DNA of 53,854 bases from Allocoprococcus comes (GTDB taxonomy: Bacteria > Bacillota > Clostridia > Lachnospirales > Lachnospiraceae). The notes beneath the pieces were generated by a model. That model was not told the origin of the DNA, made no database searches, and was given only the letters and a program-made list of their open reading frames with translations. This document shows, in pieces, positions 35,092 to 43,255 of this stretch. The translations under genes were made by a program, and so were the position numbers. The stretch lies in the NCBI RefSeq assembly GCF_013300725.1, contig NZ_JAAIMM010000024.1:1-53854 (forward strand). Direction: 5' to 3'. Numbering within the stretch: position 1 is the stretch's first letter; the number at the start of each line of letters is the position of its first letter.

Positions 35092-35124
35092 CATTCATTT
35101 CTTTTCACTTTTCCACTCTGCATT

Positions 35125-35190
35125 CTATCCAAGCGCTACTCCCAGCGTTGTTCCAATAAAAGGGATCATGATCCCGGTAAATAAATTCAT
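35125..35190 (-). pseudogene. N-terminal fragment of a ZIP family metal transporter (or a 21-aa small protein)
   Basis: A 21-codon frame starting 3 bp after the DUF2325 stop encodes MNLFTGIMIPFIGTTLGVAL plus one glycine, then TAG. This closely resembles the first membrane helix of Lachnospiraceae ZIP/GufA transporters, whose starts read GILIPFLGTTLGAA. The rest of the transporter is absent and a terminator follows 34 bases later. I infer a deletion remnant. A genuine tiny membrane peptide is possible but less likely. Confidence 0.55.
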
Positions 35191-35193
35191 GCT

Positions 35194-35484
35194 TTAAACT
35201 GCTGCTCCCGCTTCCTGTGTTAAAATTTCTGTCAGAGCCGCACCACTGCTTGTATGGCAGCGAACCACCTTCGCATTGCTTCTTTTTGCCTCATCAAGCG
35301 CGGTTTTTACCATCTTGTGCGATACTGTATTTGTAAAAAGTACAAACAGGTCAGGCTGTCCAAGCTGCTTATTCAGATCGGCAGACATATGCGTAAATAC
35401 TTTAGCTTTACATTTAAACTGTTTGCATATTTTTTTATACTGACAGACCATTCTGTCATGACCTCCTACAATTACAACGCTCAT
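35194..35484 (-). CDS. DUF2325 domain-containing protein
   Basis: A 96-residue single-domain DUF2325 protein with the Rossmann-like pattern SVVIVGGHDRM at the start, VFTHMSADLNKQLGQPDLFV in the middle and AKVVRCHTSSGAALTEIL at the end. Family members often accompany iron or flavodoxin genes in Clostridia, but their role is unknown. The ATG follows AAGGAGATGG. It lies 198 bases downstream of flavodoxin with a +-strand hairpin between. Confidence 0.85.
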   Translation of the reverse strand: MSVVIVGGHDRMVCQYKKICKQFKCKAKVFTHMSADLNKQLGQPDLFVLFTNTVSHKMVKTALDEAKRSNAKVVRCHTSSGAALTEILTQEAGAAV

Positions 35485-35535
35485 TCTTATCCATCTCCTT
35501 AATTCATTCTAATAACGATTGTGATTTTTTTGTAT

Positions 35536-35567
35536 GCCGCCCCGCAGAAACGGAGCGGCTCTTTTTT
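35536..35567 (+). terminator. plus-strand intrinsic terminator in the flavodoxin-DUF2325 gap
   Basis: GCCGCcCCG/CGGaGCGGC with a 6-base loop and a CTTTTTT tail reading on the plus strand, although both flanking genes are on the minus strand. It may end an antisense transcript. The rest of the gap is T-rich and contains two copies of GATTATTTAGCTTTT. Confidence 0.5.
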
Positions 35568-35682
35568 GATGATTATTTAGCTTTTAATTTTTGATTTTTA
35601 TTTGTTTTTGATTTGATTATAATTTTATTTGATTATTTAGCTTTTTCGGTTTTCTGTTTTATTTAAAAGGTGTTTGTATTTC

Positions 35683-36114
35683 TTATAAGCCAGCCACCTC
35701 CCTGCCGAGTGACTCACACTCATCTATTGCATCTGCTCCCGGTGTTCCGTGGCAGATAAGTCCTTCTCCGCCGACGATCTGTGCGCCAGCCTGTTCCATT
35801 CTTTCAGCCCATGTACGCATCCATTCGCCATCGCCCCAGTCATAGGATCCAAACAGGGCAACCTTCTTTCCTGAAGCAAATCCTTCCAGCTCAGATACGA
35901 ATGGTTCTACCGTTCCGTCTTCCAGTTCTTCTGCTCCCATTGCAGGGCATCCAAGCACCCAGACAGCCTGATCTTTTAAGACAGCAGGTGAAATGGTCTC
36001 CATCGGTACTACATCAGCACTTTTCCCTGCTGCTGTAATTCCTGCTCCAATTGCCTGTGCCATTGCTTCTGTATTTCCTGTTCCGCTCCAGTATGCTACA
36101 CAAATATCACTCAT
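35683..36114 (-). CDS. flavodoxin
   Basis: 143 residues, a short-chain flavodoxin, an FMN electron carrier that replaces ferredoxin when iron is scarce. The phosphate-binding loop is WSGTGNTEAMA (about 9-19). The WVLGCPAMGAEELEDGTVEPF and LFGSYDWGDGEWM segments contribute the aromatic residues around FMN. It lies between DUF3793 and DUF2325 genes, consistent with an iron-limitation regulon. Confidence 0.93.
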   Translation of the reverse strand: MSDICVAYWSGTGNTEAMAQAIGAGITAAGKSADVVPMETISPAVLKDQAVWVLGCPAMGAEELEDGTVEPFVSELEGFASGKKVALFGSYDWGDGEWMRTWAERMEQAGAQIVGGEGLICHGTPGADAIDECESLGREVAGL

Positions 36115-36167
36115 TTTTAAATTCTTCCTTTCTTTTTTCTTTCTATCATCTACCAGGTTTTCTTCAT

Positions 36168-36767
36168 TTATGCAGGCTGTATGTCAAATGGCTGCCTCAC
36201 ACTTCTTGCTGCATGCCACAGATCCTTCCCTGCCTGCATTTCCCTGATAAATTCCTCTTTTACAACGTTGTAGATAGAAAACATTTTCTTGCGTTCCTCC
36301 ACGTTCTCATACACTTTCCAGTATCCCTGATACAGGAAATCTTTTCCGTTGTGTTCAATAAACCCTTTCACATCTGCAAGTGGATATCCGAGGAAAATTC
36401 CAAGTTCATGTGGAAATTCTGCACTTCCATGCTGATATCCTTCAAATCTCAGATTCATGATCTGAAGCATCTCTGGAAGCTCAAATCCCTGATATCCAAG
36501 TGTATCAAGAAATTCGCTGTATTCTTTTTTTCCAAGAATTTCAAGAATCTCTTCTTCTCTGTAGATCAGCCATACTTTTCGGGCTCCGCTGTCGCAAAGC
36601 ATGCTGTATGAAATTCCCATCTCTTTCAGACTTTCCGCAACTTCCTTTTCACTTACATTTTTCAAGGTCAGAATATTGGATGGCTTTACACCGGTCAATA
36701 CCGGAGCGCACTGCCATGCAATTTCCATCTGAGCTGATGTCTGTGCATCTTTCTGCATCCAGTTCAT
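36168..36767 (-). CDS. DUF3793 family protein
   Basis: 199 residues from the ATG at 36767, which has GAGG eight bases upstream; an in-frame ATG at 36785 lacks one. It shows family features: APVLTGVKPSNILTL, a Cys-containing DSGARKVWLIYREE, HELGIFLGYPLADVKGFIEH and YKGYWKVY-like YQGYWKVYEN. Function unknown. In Clostridia this family clusters with flavodoxin and ferrous iron transport genes. It leads the cluster, right behind the DtxR-like operator. Confidence 0.85.
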   Translation of the reverse strand: MNWMQKDAQTSAQMEIAWQCAPVLTGVKPSNILTLKNVSEKEVAESLKEMGISYSMLCDSGARKVWLIYREEEILEILGKKEYSEFLDTLGYQGFELPEMLQIMNLRFEGYQHGSAEFPHELGIFLGYPLADVKGFIEHNGKDFLYQGYWKVYENVEERKKMFSIYNVVKEEFIREMQAGKDLWHAARSVRQPFDIQPA

Positions 36768-36805
36768 GTTGTTTTCCTCTTGCATTGGTTTGCTTTAATT
36801 TATTT

Positions 36806-36825
36806 TAGTTAGCTTTTTCTAACTA
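36806..36825 (-). promoter_or_regulatory. DtxR/IdeR-like operator of the iron cluster
   Basis: TAGTTAG-N6-CTAACTA is a perfect 7-bp palindrome (36806-36812 and 36819-36825), about 40 bases before the DUF3793 start. It closely resembles the iron-repressor box TTAGGTTAG-CTAACCTAA. A candidate -35/-10 lies immediately upstream on the minus strand. Confidence 0.6.
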
Positions 36826-36968
36826 CCTATAGTCTACTATATTAGTGGGATTTTGTCTATAGAAATTTTTGAGAAGTTTTCTCATCAACATACAATTCAT
36901 GTTTTTACACCCTACATTCTATCTGCCCTGAAAATATATCATACTGTACTTTTGCAATCATTTCTGCC

Positions 36969-37006
36969 AAAAAAAAGTGTATCAAAGTTTTTCAACCTTG
37001 ATACAC
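36969..37006 (-). terminator. terminator after the DAHP synthase gene
   Basis: GTGTATCAAAG and CCTTGATACAC form a 10-bp stem with a T8 run on the minus strand. It sits 14 bases past the aroF stop. Confidence 0.85.
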
Positions 37007-37019
37007 TGTATTTTTACAA

Positions 37020-38051
37020 TTAACAGTCTTCCGCAATCTTATCGATCAGTCTCACTGTATCTTCCCATCCAATACACGGATCCGTAATCGATTTACCATA
37101 TACCATATTTCCGCCGATATCCTGTCTTCCTTCTACCAGGTAGCTTTCTACCATTACACCTTTGATCAGTTTTTTCAGCTTTGGATCATAATTTCTTGTG
37201 TGCAGTACCTCACTTACGATTCTGAGCTGTTCTTTGTACTGCTTGTTAGAATTGGAATGATTGGCATCAATGATCGCTGCCGGATTCTTCAGATTCTTCT
37301 GCTCATACATATCCAGAAGCCTCTTACAATCCTCATAATGGTAGTTTGGAATCGTTGTTCCATATTTATCCACGCCGCCGCGCAGGATCACATGTGCCAG
37401 ATCATTCCCACCTGTCGTCACATCCTGTCCACGATAAATGAAGCGGTGTGGTCCCTGTGCCGCGACAACAGAATTGAGCATTACCGATAAATCTCCACTT
37501 GTCGGATTCTTCATCCCAATCGGGATATCCATTCCGCTCGCAGTCAGACGGTGCTGCTGGTTCTCAACCGAACGCGCACCAATCGCTTCATAAGAAAGAA
37601 TATCATCCAGATAGCTTCTGTTCTCCGGATAAAGCATCTCATCTGCTGCTGTCAGATAAGTCTCCTGCATGGCTCTGATATGCATTTTACGGATTGCAAT
37701 GATTCCGGCAAGCAGATCCGGTGCCTGCTCCGGATCCGGCTGATGCAGCATTCCCTTGTATCCCTCTCCGGTTGTACGCGGCTTGTTCGTGTAGATTCTT
37801 GGAATGATCATCAGCTTATCTGATACTCTGTCATTTAACTTTGCAAGTCTGTTCACGTACTCACATACCGAATCTTCATTGTCCGCCGAACATGGTCCGA
37901 TGATCACCACGAATTTGTCTGATTTCCCTGTAAAAATATCACGGATCTCCTCATCCCTCTTCGCCTTGATAGCTTTTATTTTATCCGATAACGGATATTC
38001 GTTTTTCAGGTCTGCCGGTAATGGCAGCTCTGCGTTCACTCTCATTCCCAT
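37020..38051 (-). CDS. 3-deoxy-7-phosphoheptulonate synthase (DAHP synthase, AroFGH type)
   Basis: 343 residues. The product condenses phosphoenolpyruvate and erythrose-4-phosphate, the first step of the shikimate pathway. The motifs VVIIGPCSADNEDSV, RIYTNKPRTTGEGYKGML, the GARSVENQQHR region, NPTSGD and DANHSNSNKQ are typical of type Ia enzymes. The ATG at 38051 with AGGAGG is preferred to the longer frame, which runs into the upstream gene. It lies 26 bp after the oxidase gene. Feedback specificity (Phe, Tyr or Trp) cannot be seen. Confidence 0.95.
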   Translation of the reverse strand: MGMRVNAELPLPADLKNEYPLSDKIKAIKAKRDEEIRDIFTGKSDKFVVIIGPCSADNEDSVCEYVNRLAKLNDRVSDKLMIIPRIYTNKPRTTGEGYKGMLHQPDPEQAPDLLAGIIAIRKMHIRAMQETYLTAADEMLYPENRSYLDDILSYEAIGARSVENQQHRLTASGMDIPIGMKNPTSGDLSVMLNSVVAAQGPHRFIYRGQDVTTGGNDLAHVILRGGVDKYGTTIPNYHYEDCKRLLDMYEQKNLKNPAAIIDANHSNSNKQYKEQLRIVSEVLHTRNYDPKLKKLIKGVMVESYLVEGRQDIGGNMVYGKSITDPCIGWEDTVRLIDKIAEDC

Positions 38052-38077
38052 TGTATTATCCTCCTGCAGGTATTTTT

Positions 38078-39103
38078 CTAGTCCTGATAATATCTTACCA
38101 TATCTCTTGTAATTTCTGAAACAGAATGTGCACCGCACATCTGCATGGCATCTTTGAGTTCTGCTCCCAGCTTATCAATGTAAAGCTTCACGCCTTCTTC
38201 TCCGCCTCCATAGACCGCTACAACGAATGGCCGGCAGATCAGCACACCGTCAGCACCAAGTGCAAGTGCCTTGAAAATGTCTGTACCGGAACGAATTCCT
38301 CCGTCAACCAGGATCTTCATAGAACCGTTCACTTCTTTTACAATTTCTTCCAGCACTTCTGCAGTTGCCGGACACTGATCCAGCACTCTTCCTCCGTGAT
38401 TAGATACGATGATCGCATCGGCACCTGCTTCTTTTGCTTTCCTCGCGCCTTTCGCTGTCATCACGCCTTTAACGATAAATGGTCTTCCAGCCATCTTCAC
38501 AATCTCGGAAAGCTCCTGTACATTCTTGCTTCCTGCGGGCGGATTCATATTTTTCAGAAACGGAAGTCCTGCCGCATCAATATCCATCGCTACCGCAAAT
38601 GCTCCTGACTTCTTCACCAGTTCCATCTTCTCCCGCACAGTATCCAGATTCCAAGGCTTTACTGTAGGTATCCCGCATCCACCATTTTCACGGATTGCCT
38701 CCGTTGCAGCCTCCATTACCTTCGCGTTCACTCCATCTCCGGTAAATGCGGCGATTCCGGCATCTGCACAGGCTGATACCAGTACATTATTATAAGAAAC
38801 ATCATCATACCTGTCACTATAGTGCAGATTCACGGCTCCAACCGGTCCTGCAAAGAACGGCATCTTAAATTCTTTTCCAAATAAATTCACAGAAGTGTCT
38901 GCCTCTCCGCCATCACAGATCGTATCCATGTTCACGCGGATCTCCTGCCACTTTTTATAATTTCTGATCGCAGTATCACCAACACCTTTTGCGCCCGGTC
39001 CCGGTATCTGGTTTTTACATGCTCTTCCATCACAGACCGGACAGGCTTTGCAGTAAAGCCCCATAGATAATTTTGCGTTTTCCATCATTTCCTGATATGT
39101 CAT
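38078..39103 (-). CDS. FMN-dependent alpha-hydroxy-acid oxidising protein
   Basis: 341 residues of the LldD/lactate-oxidase TIM-barrel family. The FMN-binding and catalytic region is SNHGGRVLDQCPATAEVLEEI, with DGGIRSGTDIFKALALGADG for phosphate binding and FIVKGVMTAKGARKAKEAG before it. The usual catalytic His is in NHGGR. An N-terminal Cys-rich segment (CKACPVCDGRAC, 18-29) is extra and might bind a metal or an Fe-S cluster. Substrate unknown. It is co-transcribed with the DAHP synthase by spacing. Confidence 0.85.
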   Translation of the reverse strand: MTYQEMMENAKLSMGLYCKACPVCDGRACKNQIPGPGAKGVGDTAIRNYKKWQEIRVNMDTICDGGEADTSVNLFGKEFKMPFFAGPVGAVNLHYSDRYDDVSYNNVLVSACADAGIAAFTGDGVNAKVMEAATEAIRENGGCGIPTVKPWNLDTVREKMELVKKSGAFAVAMDIDAAGLPFLKNMNPPAGSKNVQELSEIVKMAGRPFIVKGVMTAKGARKAKEAGADAIIVSNHGGRVLDQCPATAEVLEEIVKEVNGSMKILVDGGIRSGTDIFKALALGADGVLICRPFVVAVYGGGEEGVKLYIDKLGAELKDAMQMCGAHSVSEITRDMVRYYQD

Positions 39104-39172
39104 ATCATTCCCTGCTTTCTTTTGTTTTCCTGTATCTGGCAGTTTCGACTTTCTGCCACGTTACTTAGTCAA

Positions 39173-39329
39173 TATGATATGTTACTGTTACAGTACCTGT
39201 GACCAGCAACGTATCTCGCCATTTTAAATCGCCTTTGGCGATTGGCAAGATGCCATTCAAGATAAAACGTGCATCCTCCGTGCCAATCAGCGCAGTGATT
39301 GACACGGTAGTAAACAGTAACTATGATAT
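39173..39329. mobile_element. MITE-like element with 9-bp terminal inverted repeats and 8-bp target duplication
   Basis: The element itself runs 39181-39321 (141 bp). The ends GTTACTGTT and AACAGTAAC are inverted repeats. The flanks 39173-39180 and 39322-39329 are both TATGATAT, a perfect target-site duplication. Inside are stems ATCGCC/GGCGAT within ATCT-GCC/GGC-AGAT, and CCGTGCCAATCA/TGATTG-CACGG. No protein is encoded. Its left end matches the hairpin at 33891. A transposase must be supplied elsewhere, if it still moves. Confidence 0.85.
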
Positions 39330-39361
39330 CACTTTTCTGTCTGTTCGACAAGAATACCTCC

Positions 39362-39390
39362 TTGTTTTTGACAGGATTTTCCCCTATAAT
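39362..39390 (+). promoter_or_regulatory. promoter of the zinc-ribbon/DUF4352 gene
   Basis: A perfect TATAAT (39385-39390) with TTGTTT (39362-39367) 17 bases upstream. A TTGACA at 39368 is too close to serve as the -35. Confidence 0.55.
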
Positions 39391-39432
39391 AAAAAACAGA
39401 ACACTTGAATCATAAAGGAGACTTAACTTAGA

Positions 39433-40527
39433 ATGAAATGCCCTGTATGCGGTCATAAAGTCCGCCCCAGCAAAAAATATCCCGGCAAATATCTCTGTGA
39501 TACCTGCCGTAAAAGATTCCCGGCATCCGCTGTGATTCCGGATGATACAGATACCCGAAGTGCCAGATCTTCTGCTCATAAGCATGGATCTGTTTCCGGA
39601 AAAAAGCGCCCGGCTGCCAGACAGCAGGCTTTTTTCGACGATCCCCTGAACGGACCGGAGATCTACCACAGCACAGCAGCTGCCATGCGCAGCATGCGTA
39701 AAAATGTTCCGGAAGCAGAGGCTCAGAAGAAAACCACTGAAAAAAAAGAGACTGAAGAAATTTCTACAGACAAACCTTTTTCTGGAAATGAATCCTCCGG
39801 ACAGGAGCATGCTCCGGTTCCAGAACCAGTTATCAGCTCCGTTCAGACAGATGAACCTGCTGCCAAACCAGCGCCGGTTTCCAAAGACGATACCGCAGGC
39901 ACAAAGTCCGATGCATCTGCTGATGATGTAACTTCACCAGAGCAGGCAACAAACCCAAAAAAGAAGAAAAAGAAACACAAAAAAAGTCTGCCGTTTATCA
40001 TCCTGGTTCTCATCCTGATCATTATTGCGGTTGTATTCCTTTTTTCCAAAATGCACACTTCTTCTGCCAATCCTTCCGGCACTTCGACACCGAAGAAGAC
40101 AGCTGACGCCACCAAAGAGATCTATAAGCAAAACGAGACCGCCACATACAATGGCATTGAGATCACGATGGACAGCTACGTAGAATCCGAAGGAGATGAC
40201 TGGTCTGTCCCGACAGAAGGCAATGAATTTATGTTTGTCCATATGACGATCGTCAATCAGACATCTGATGATCTGGTTATCAGCAGTATGGCAAGCTTTG
40301 AAAATTATTGTGACGATACCAAACTTGACTACAGTGCAGCTGCATTTACTGCGCTTGCAACCACAAGCGACCAGCCAAAGCTCGATGGAACGATCGCTCC
40401 CGGCGAAACCCTGGAAGGATATCTTTCCCTGGAAGTCCCGCTGAACTGGTCTACCGTCGAAATCCGGTATACCGATAAGATCTGGTCTGATGATGCCGTT
40501 CATTTTCAGATCAAGCGCCAAGAGTAA
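39433..40527 (+). CDS. zinc-ribbon, single-TM, DUF4352-type protein
   Basis: 364 residues. An N-terminal zinc ribbon uses CPVC (C3, C6) and CDTC (C22, C25). A low-complexity Pro/Ala/Thr/Glu linker (35-170) with a KKKKKKHKKS stop-transfer patch comes next, then one transmembrane helix (FIILVLILIIIAVVFLF, about 185-202). The external C-terminal 140 residues are a DUF4352/telokin-like beta domain (ATYNGIEITMDSYVESE, FVHMTIVNQTSDDL). Topology is cytoplasmic zinc ribbon and exported beta domain. Role unknown; related proteins are lipoproteins or envelope sensors. Confidence 0.8.
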   Translation: MKCPVCGHKVRPSKKYPGKYLCDTCRKRFPASAVIPDDTDTRSARSSAHKHGSVSGKKRPAARQQAFFDDPLNGPEIYHSTAAAMRSMRKNVPEAEAQKKTTEKKETEEISTDKPFSGNESSGQEHAPVPEPVISSVQTDEPAAKPAPVSKDDTAGTKSDASADDVTSPEQATNPKKKKKKHKKSLPFIILVLILIIIAVVFLFSKMHTSSANPSGTSTPKKTADATKEIYKQNETATYNGIEITMDSYVESEGDDWSVPTEGNEFMFVHMTIVNQTSDDLVISSMASFENYCDDTKLDYSAAAFTALATTSDQPKLDGTIAPGETLEGYLSLEVPLNWSTVEIRYTDKIWSDDAVHFQIKRQE

Positions 40528-40588
40528 ACCACTACCTGCAGATACATGGATAGCAAAAAGAAAGTTTCTTTGAAATTTCCTGTTAAAC

Positions 40589-40661
40589 AAAAAAGGATAC
40601 AGTCTGGGAGCCAATGTCATCTTAACTTAATGACATTGGCTCCCAGACTGTATCCTTTTTT
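40589..40661. terminator. 32-bp perfect hairpin, bidirectional terminator
   Basis: 40589-40620 and 40630-40661 are exact complements (32 bp), with a 9-base loop. The stem starts with A6 and ends with T6, so it can stop transcription from both sides. It lies between the convergent DUF4352 and yfhO genes. Confidence 0.9.
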
Positions 40662-40672
40662 ATTTCAGAATC

Positions 40673-43255
40673 TCAAAGATTCACTCCGCGCATTTTTTTC
40701 TTTTTTACTGCCCCTGCGATCACAATCAGAACTCCAAGACCTGTCAGTATTTTTCCTGCTGTCACTCCAGGCGCATGATACAAAATTCTGATTTTATGTT
40801 TTCCTGCTGCCAGATGAAATCCCAGAAACGCTTTATTCACTTTTTCACATTTCACTTTTACGCCATCTATCGTCACTTCAAACCCTTTATCAAACGGAAT
40901 GGAAGTAATAAACATTCCATCCTTCTGACTTTTGATTCTACCCTGGATCAGATTCCCTTTCGTCCGCTCTTTATCCACCCTGAATACACTCTGATAAAGG
41001 TCGGTACCTCCATTTAACACGCCGGTATATGCACTCATATCTTTCATCGTATACTCTCCTTTTCCAAGAGATAAACGGACCGATTTCTGCCCCTTTTCCA
41101 GTCCTACCGCATAGGTAAATACGGTATTTCCGTTATAATATACATGCTGGATTGACGAAAGTTTATTTCGCTCTCCTTCCAGAGATATTTCGATATCCTT
41201 TTTCGGTTTTTTATTCTCGATCCGAAACTGTACAAACAGAACTCCATCTTTCTCTTCCTGTTCCGGGACAGCCACTTCGAACTCCTGTGCCTTTTTCATT
41301 TTCACCTGATATCCGTTTTCAGTCGGGACAACCAGTGAAATCCCGTTATTCTTTTCCGGAATCCGAAAATCACATTTCTCTACGTCTTCAGCCAGTGCTT
41401 CTTTCACCTGTTCTGCCGATACAGTTCCGTCCTTTGTCACAGCATATCTGGTAAATACCAGCTGATTATACGGAAAATCCAGTCTGTCATATTCCGCTTC
41501 CGACATCGTCTGATCCGTTTCACAGGCAATCGGTGCTGCATTTTCATTACAGTACACATCCCCTCCCCCGGTCATCCACTTTTTCTCATATCCCGGTACA
41601 TTCTGACTGGAGATCAGATATTTCACTCCCATCAGCTGCCTGAATACCGGATTCTGTGAAACCGACTGCATCAGGAAATTTCGGTACGGCTGCTCTACCT
41701 GAAAATCATTTTTACGGAAATTCTGGTAATCAGCATTATAGGAAGAAGAATACAGGGATGTAATATATTGCTCACTGTTCCACACACGATTCAGATTTTC
41801 CGCATTTTTCTCTTCATTTCCAACCTGCTCGACCCGGTAGAATCCACCATCTGATGTAATTGCCTTGTCCACAGCTTTCCCGATGGCCCGGCTGGTATCT
41901 TCCTCATATGCTTTCCTGCTCTCCAGATTTCCACTCTTTTCCCAGGAATAGCTTCCGGTAATAATAAGGCTCAGGATCACCGGTCCCAGAACAGCTACTG
42001 TCAGATACTTCCGAATCCATACACTATACGCCTGTGCCACGCAGATCAGCAGTGTTATGACCGCATCCAGTAAAAGCAGTTTCCAAAGGACTTCGCTTTT
42101 CATATCATCCTTCTTCAGATAAATATATATAACAACCGCCAGACATGGCAGAAGCATCCAGATTCTCCCTATTTTCTGATTTTTCAGCTTCTCCAGATAT
42201 TTTGCCGTAAGATAGCACATAAGCGGCAAAAATGGGATCAGCGACTTCGGTCTGACATAAAGTGCACCATTTAGCAGATACGAAAAAAACGGAACTGTCA
42301 GCACCACCAGACAGCCAAGCGACAGTATCTTCTCATAAGCCTTTTTATAAAAAAGTCCGGTCAGCAAAATAATCAGCATCAGACAGCTAAGTCCCGGTCC
42401 ATATGCCCCATACAGAAATTTTTCCAAATTGATCTGCGGTGTCAGAAGCTGCCAGAAATCTGTTTTTTCTCCCCTGCTTCCGCTTCTCCCGAGAAGAGCC
42501 ATCGCAGTCGGCACAAGAAGAACTCCTGCAAACATGATTGCCGTCAGGATCCTTCCTGCAAACCGCAGTCCGTCACCTGAAAATCCTTTTACCGTAATCA
42601 TCTCTTCTGCCCGCTCTTTCGTCCTTGCATACCGGTAAATTCCATATAGACCAAGCGCCAGTATTCCACCGATGCTGAAATAAAAGCTTGTCATGATCAT
42701 CAGGAAGGTTCCGCCGATCAGCAAACCGGATTTTTTCTGTTCAAAATACCGGTCAATTCCTAAAAATGTCAGACAAAGAAATGGCATATAATTTACAAAC
42801 ATGATCTGATGTGACGACTGATAGATCATAGGCCCTGCGAAAAGGAACATCAGCGCTGTCATCCCGCTTACCGCAGCTGTAAATTCCCGGCTTTTCAGCC
42901 ACCGGTACAAAATTATAACCGCTGCTGCCAGACAGACAATACTTGCCACCATCATATAATCCGACATCTTCACATTTGGCAGAAGATAACCGATCAGAAC
43001 GACCGGACTAAACAATCCATAATAAGAAAAATTGTAAATATTCTGACCGCCGCCAATATTTAATGCAAACTCAGGAAAAAACTGCCCTGTACGATAAAAC
43101 TGCTGCCGGAAATATTCCGGGAACACACTGTGCTGACTGCTCCAGTCCACCTTTGCCCCAAAAATATTTCCTACGCCTGTAGAGTACAGACAGGCGGTAA
43201 CCGTAAGCAGGACCAGTGCCATTTCCCATAGCAGATCCTTTCTACGCTCTTTCAT
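40673..43255 (-). CDS. yfhO: YfhO family membrane glycosyltransferase-like protein
   Basis: 860 residues with at least 12 predicted transmembrane helices in the N-terminal 470 residues, an extracellular soluble part (about 480-840) and a last helix. This matches YfhO, which in Bacillus and Listeria transfers GlcNAc onto lipoteichoic acid from an undecaprenyl carrier. The ATG at 43255 has AAGGAG seven bases before and overlaps the upstream glycosyltransferase by 14 bp. Its neighbour is a CsbB-like polyprenyl-phosphate glycosyltransferase, the expected partner. Acceptor polymer not determinable. Confidence 0.88.
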   Translation of the reverse strand: MKERRKDLLWEMALVLLTVTACLYSTGVGNIFGAKVDWSSQHSVFPEYFRQQFYRTGQFFPEFALNIGGGQNIYNFSYYGLFSPVVLIGYLLPNVKMSDYMMVASIVCLAAAVIILYRWLKSREFTAAVSGMTALMFLFAGPMIYQSSHQIMFVNYMPFLCLTFLGIDRYFEQKKSGLLIGGTFLMIMTSFYFSIGGILALGLYGIYRYARTKERAEEMITVKGFSGDGLRFAGRILTAIMFAGVLLVPTAMALLGRSGSRGEKTDFWQLLTPQINLEKFLYGAYGPGLSCLMLIILLTGLFYKKAYEKILSLGCLVVLTVPFFSYLLNGALYVRPKSLIPFLPLMCYLTAKYLEKLKNQKIGRIWMLLPCLAVVIYIYLKKDDMKSEVLWKLLLLDAVITLLICVAQAYSVWIRKYLTVAVLGPVILSLIITGSYSWEKSGNLESRKAYEEDTSRAIGKAVDKAITSDGGFYRVEQVGNEEKNAENLNRVWNSEQYITSLYSSSYNADYQNFRKNDFQVEQPYRNFLMQSVSQNPVFRQLMGVKYLISSQNVPGYEKKWMTGGGDVYCNENAAPIACETDQTMSEAEYDRLDFPYNQLVFTRYAVTKDGTVSAEQVKEALAEDVEKCDFRIPEKNNGISLVVPTENGYQVKMKKAQEFEVAVPEQEEKDGVLFVQFRIENKKPKKDIEISLEGERNKLSSIQHVYYNGNTVFTYAVGLEKGQKSVRLSLGKGEYTMKDMSAYTGVLNGGTDLYQSVFRVDKERTKGNLIQGRIKSQKDGMFITSIPFDKGFEVTIDGVKVKCEKVNKAFLGFHLAAGKHKIRILYHAPGVTAGKILTGLGVLIVIAGAVKKKKMRGVNL

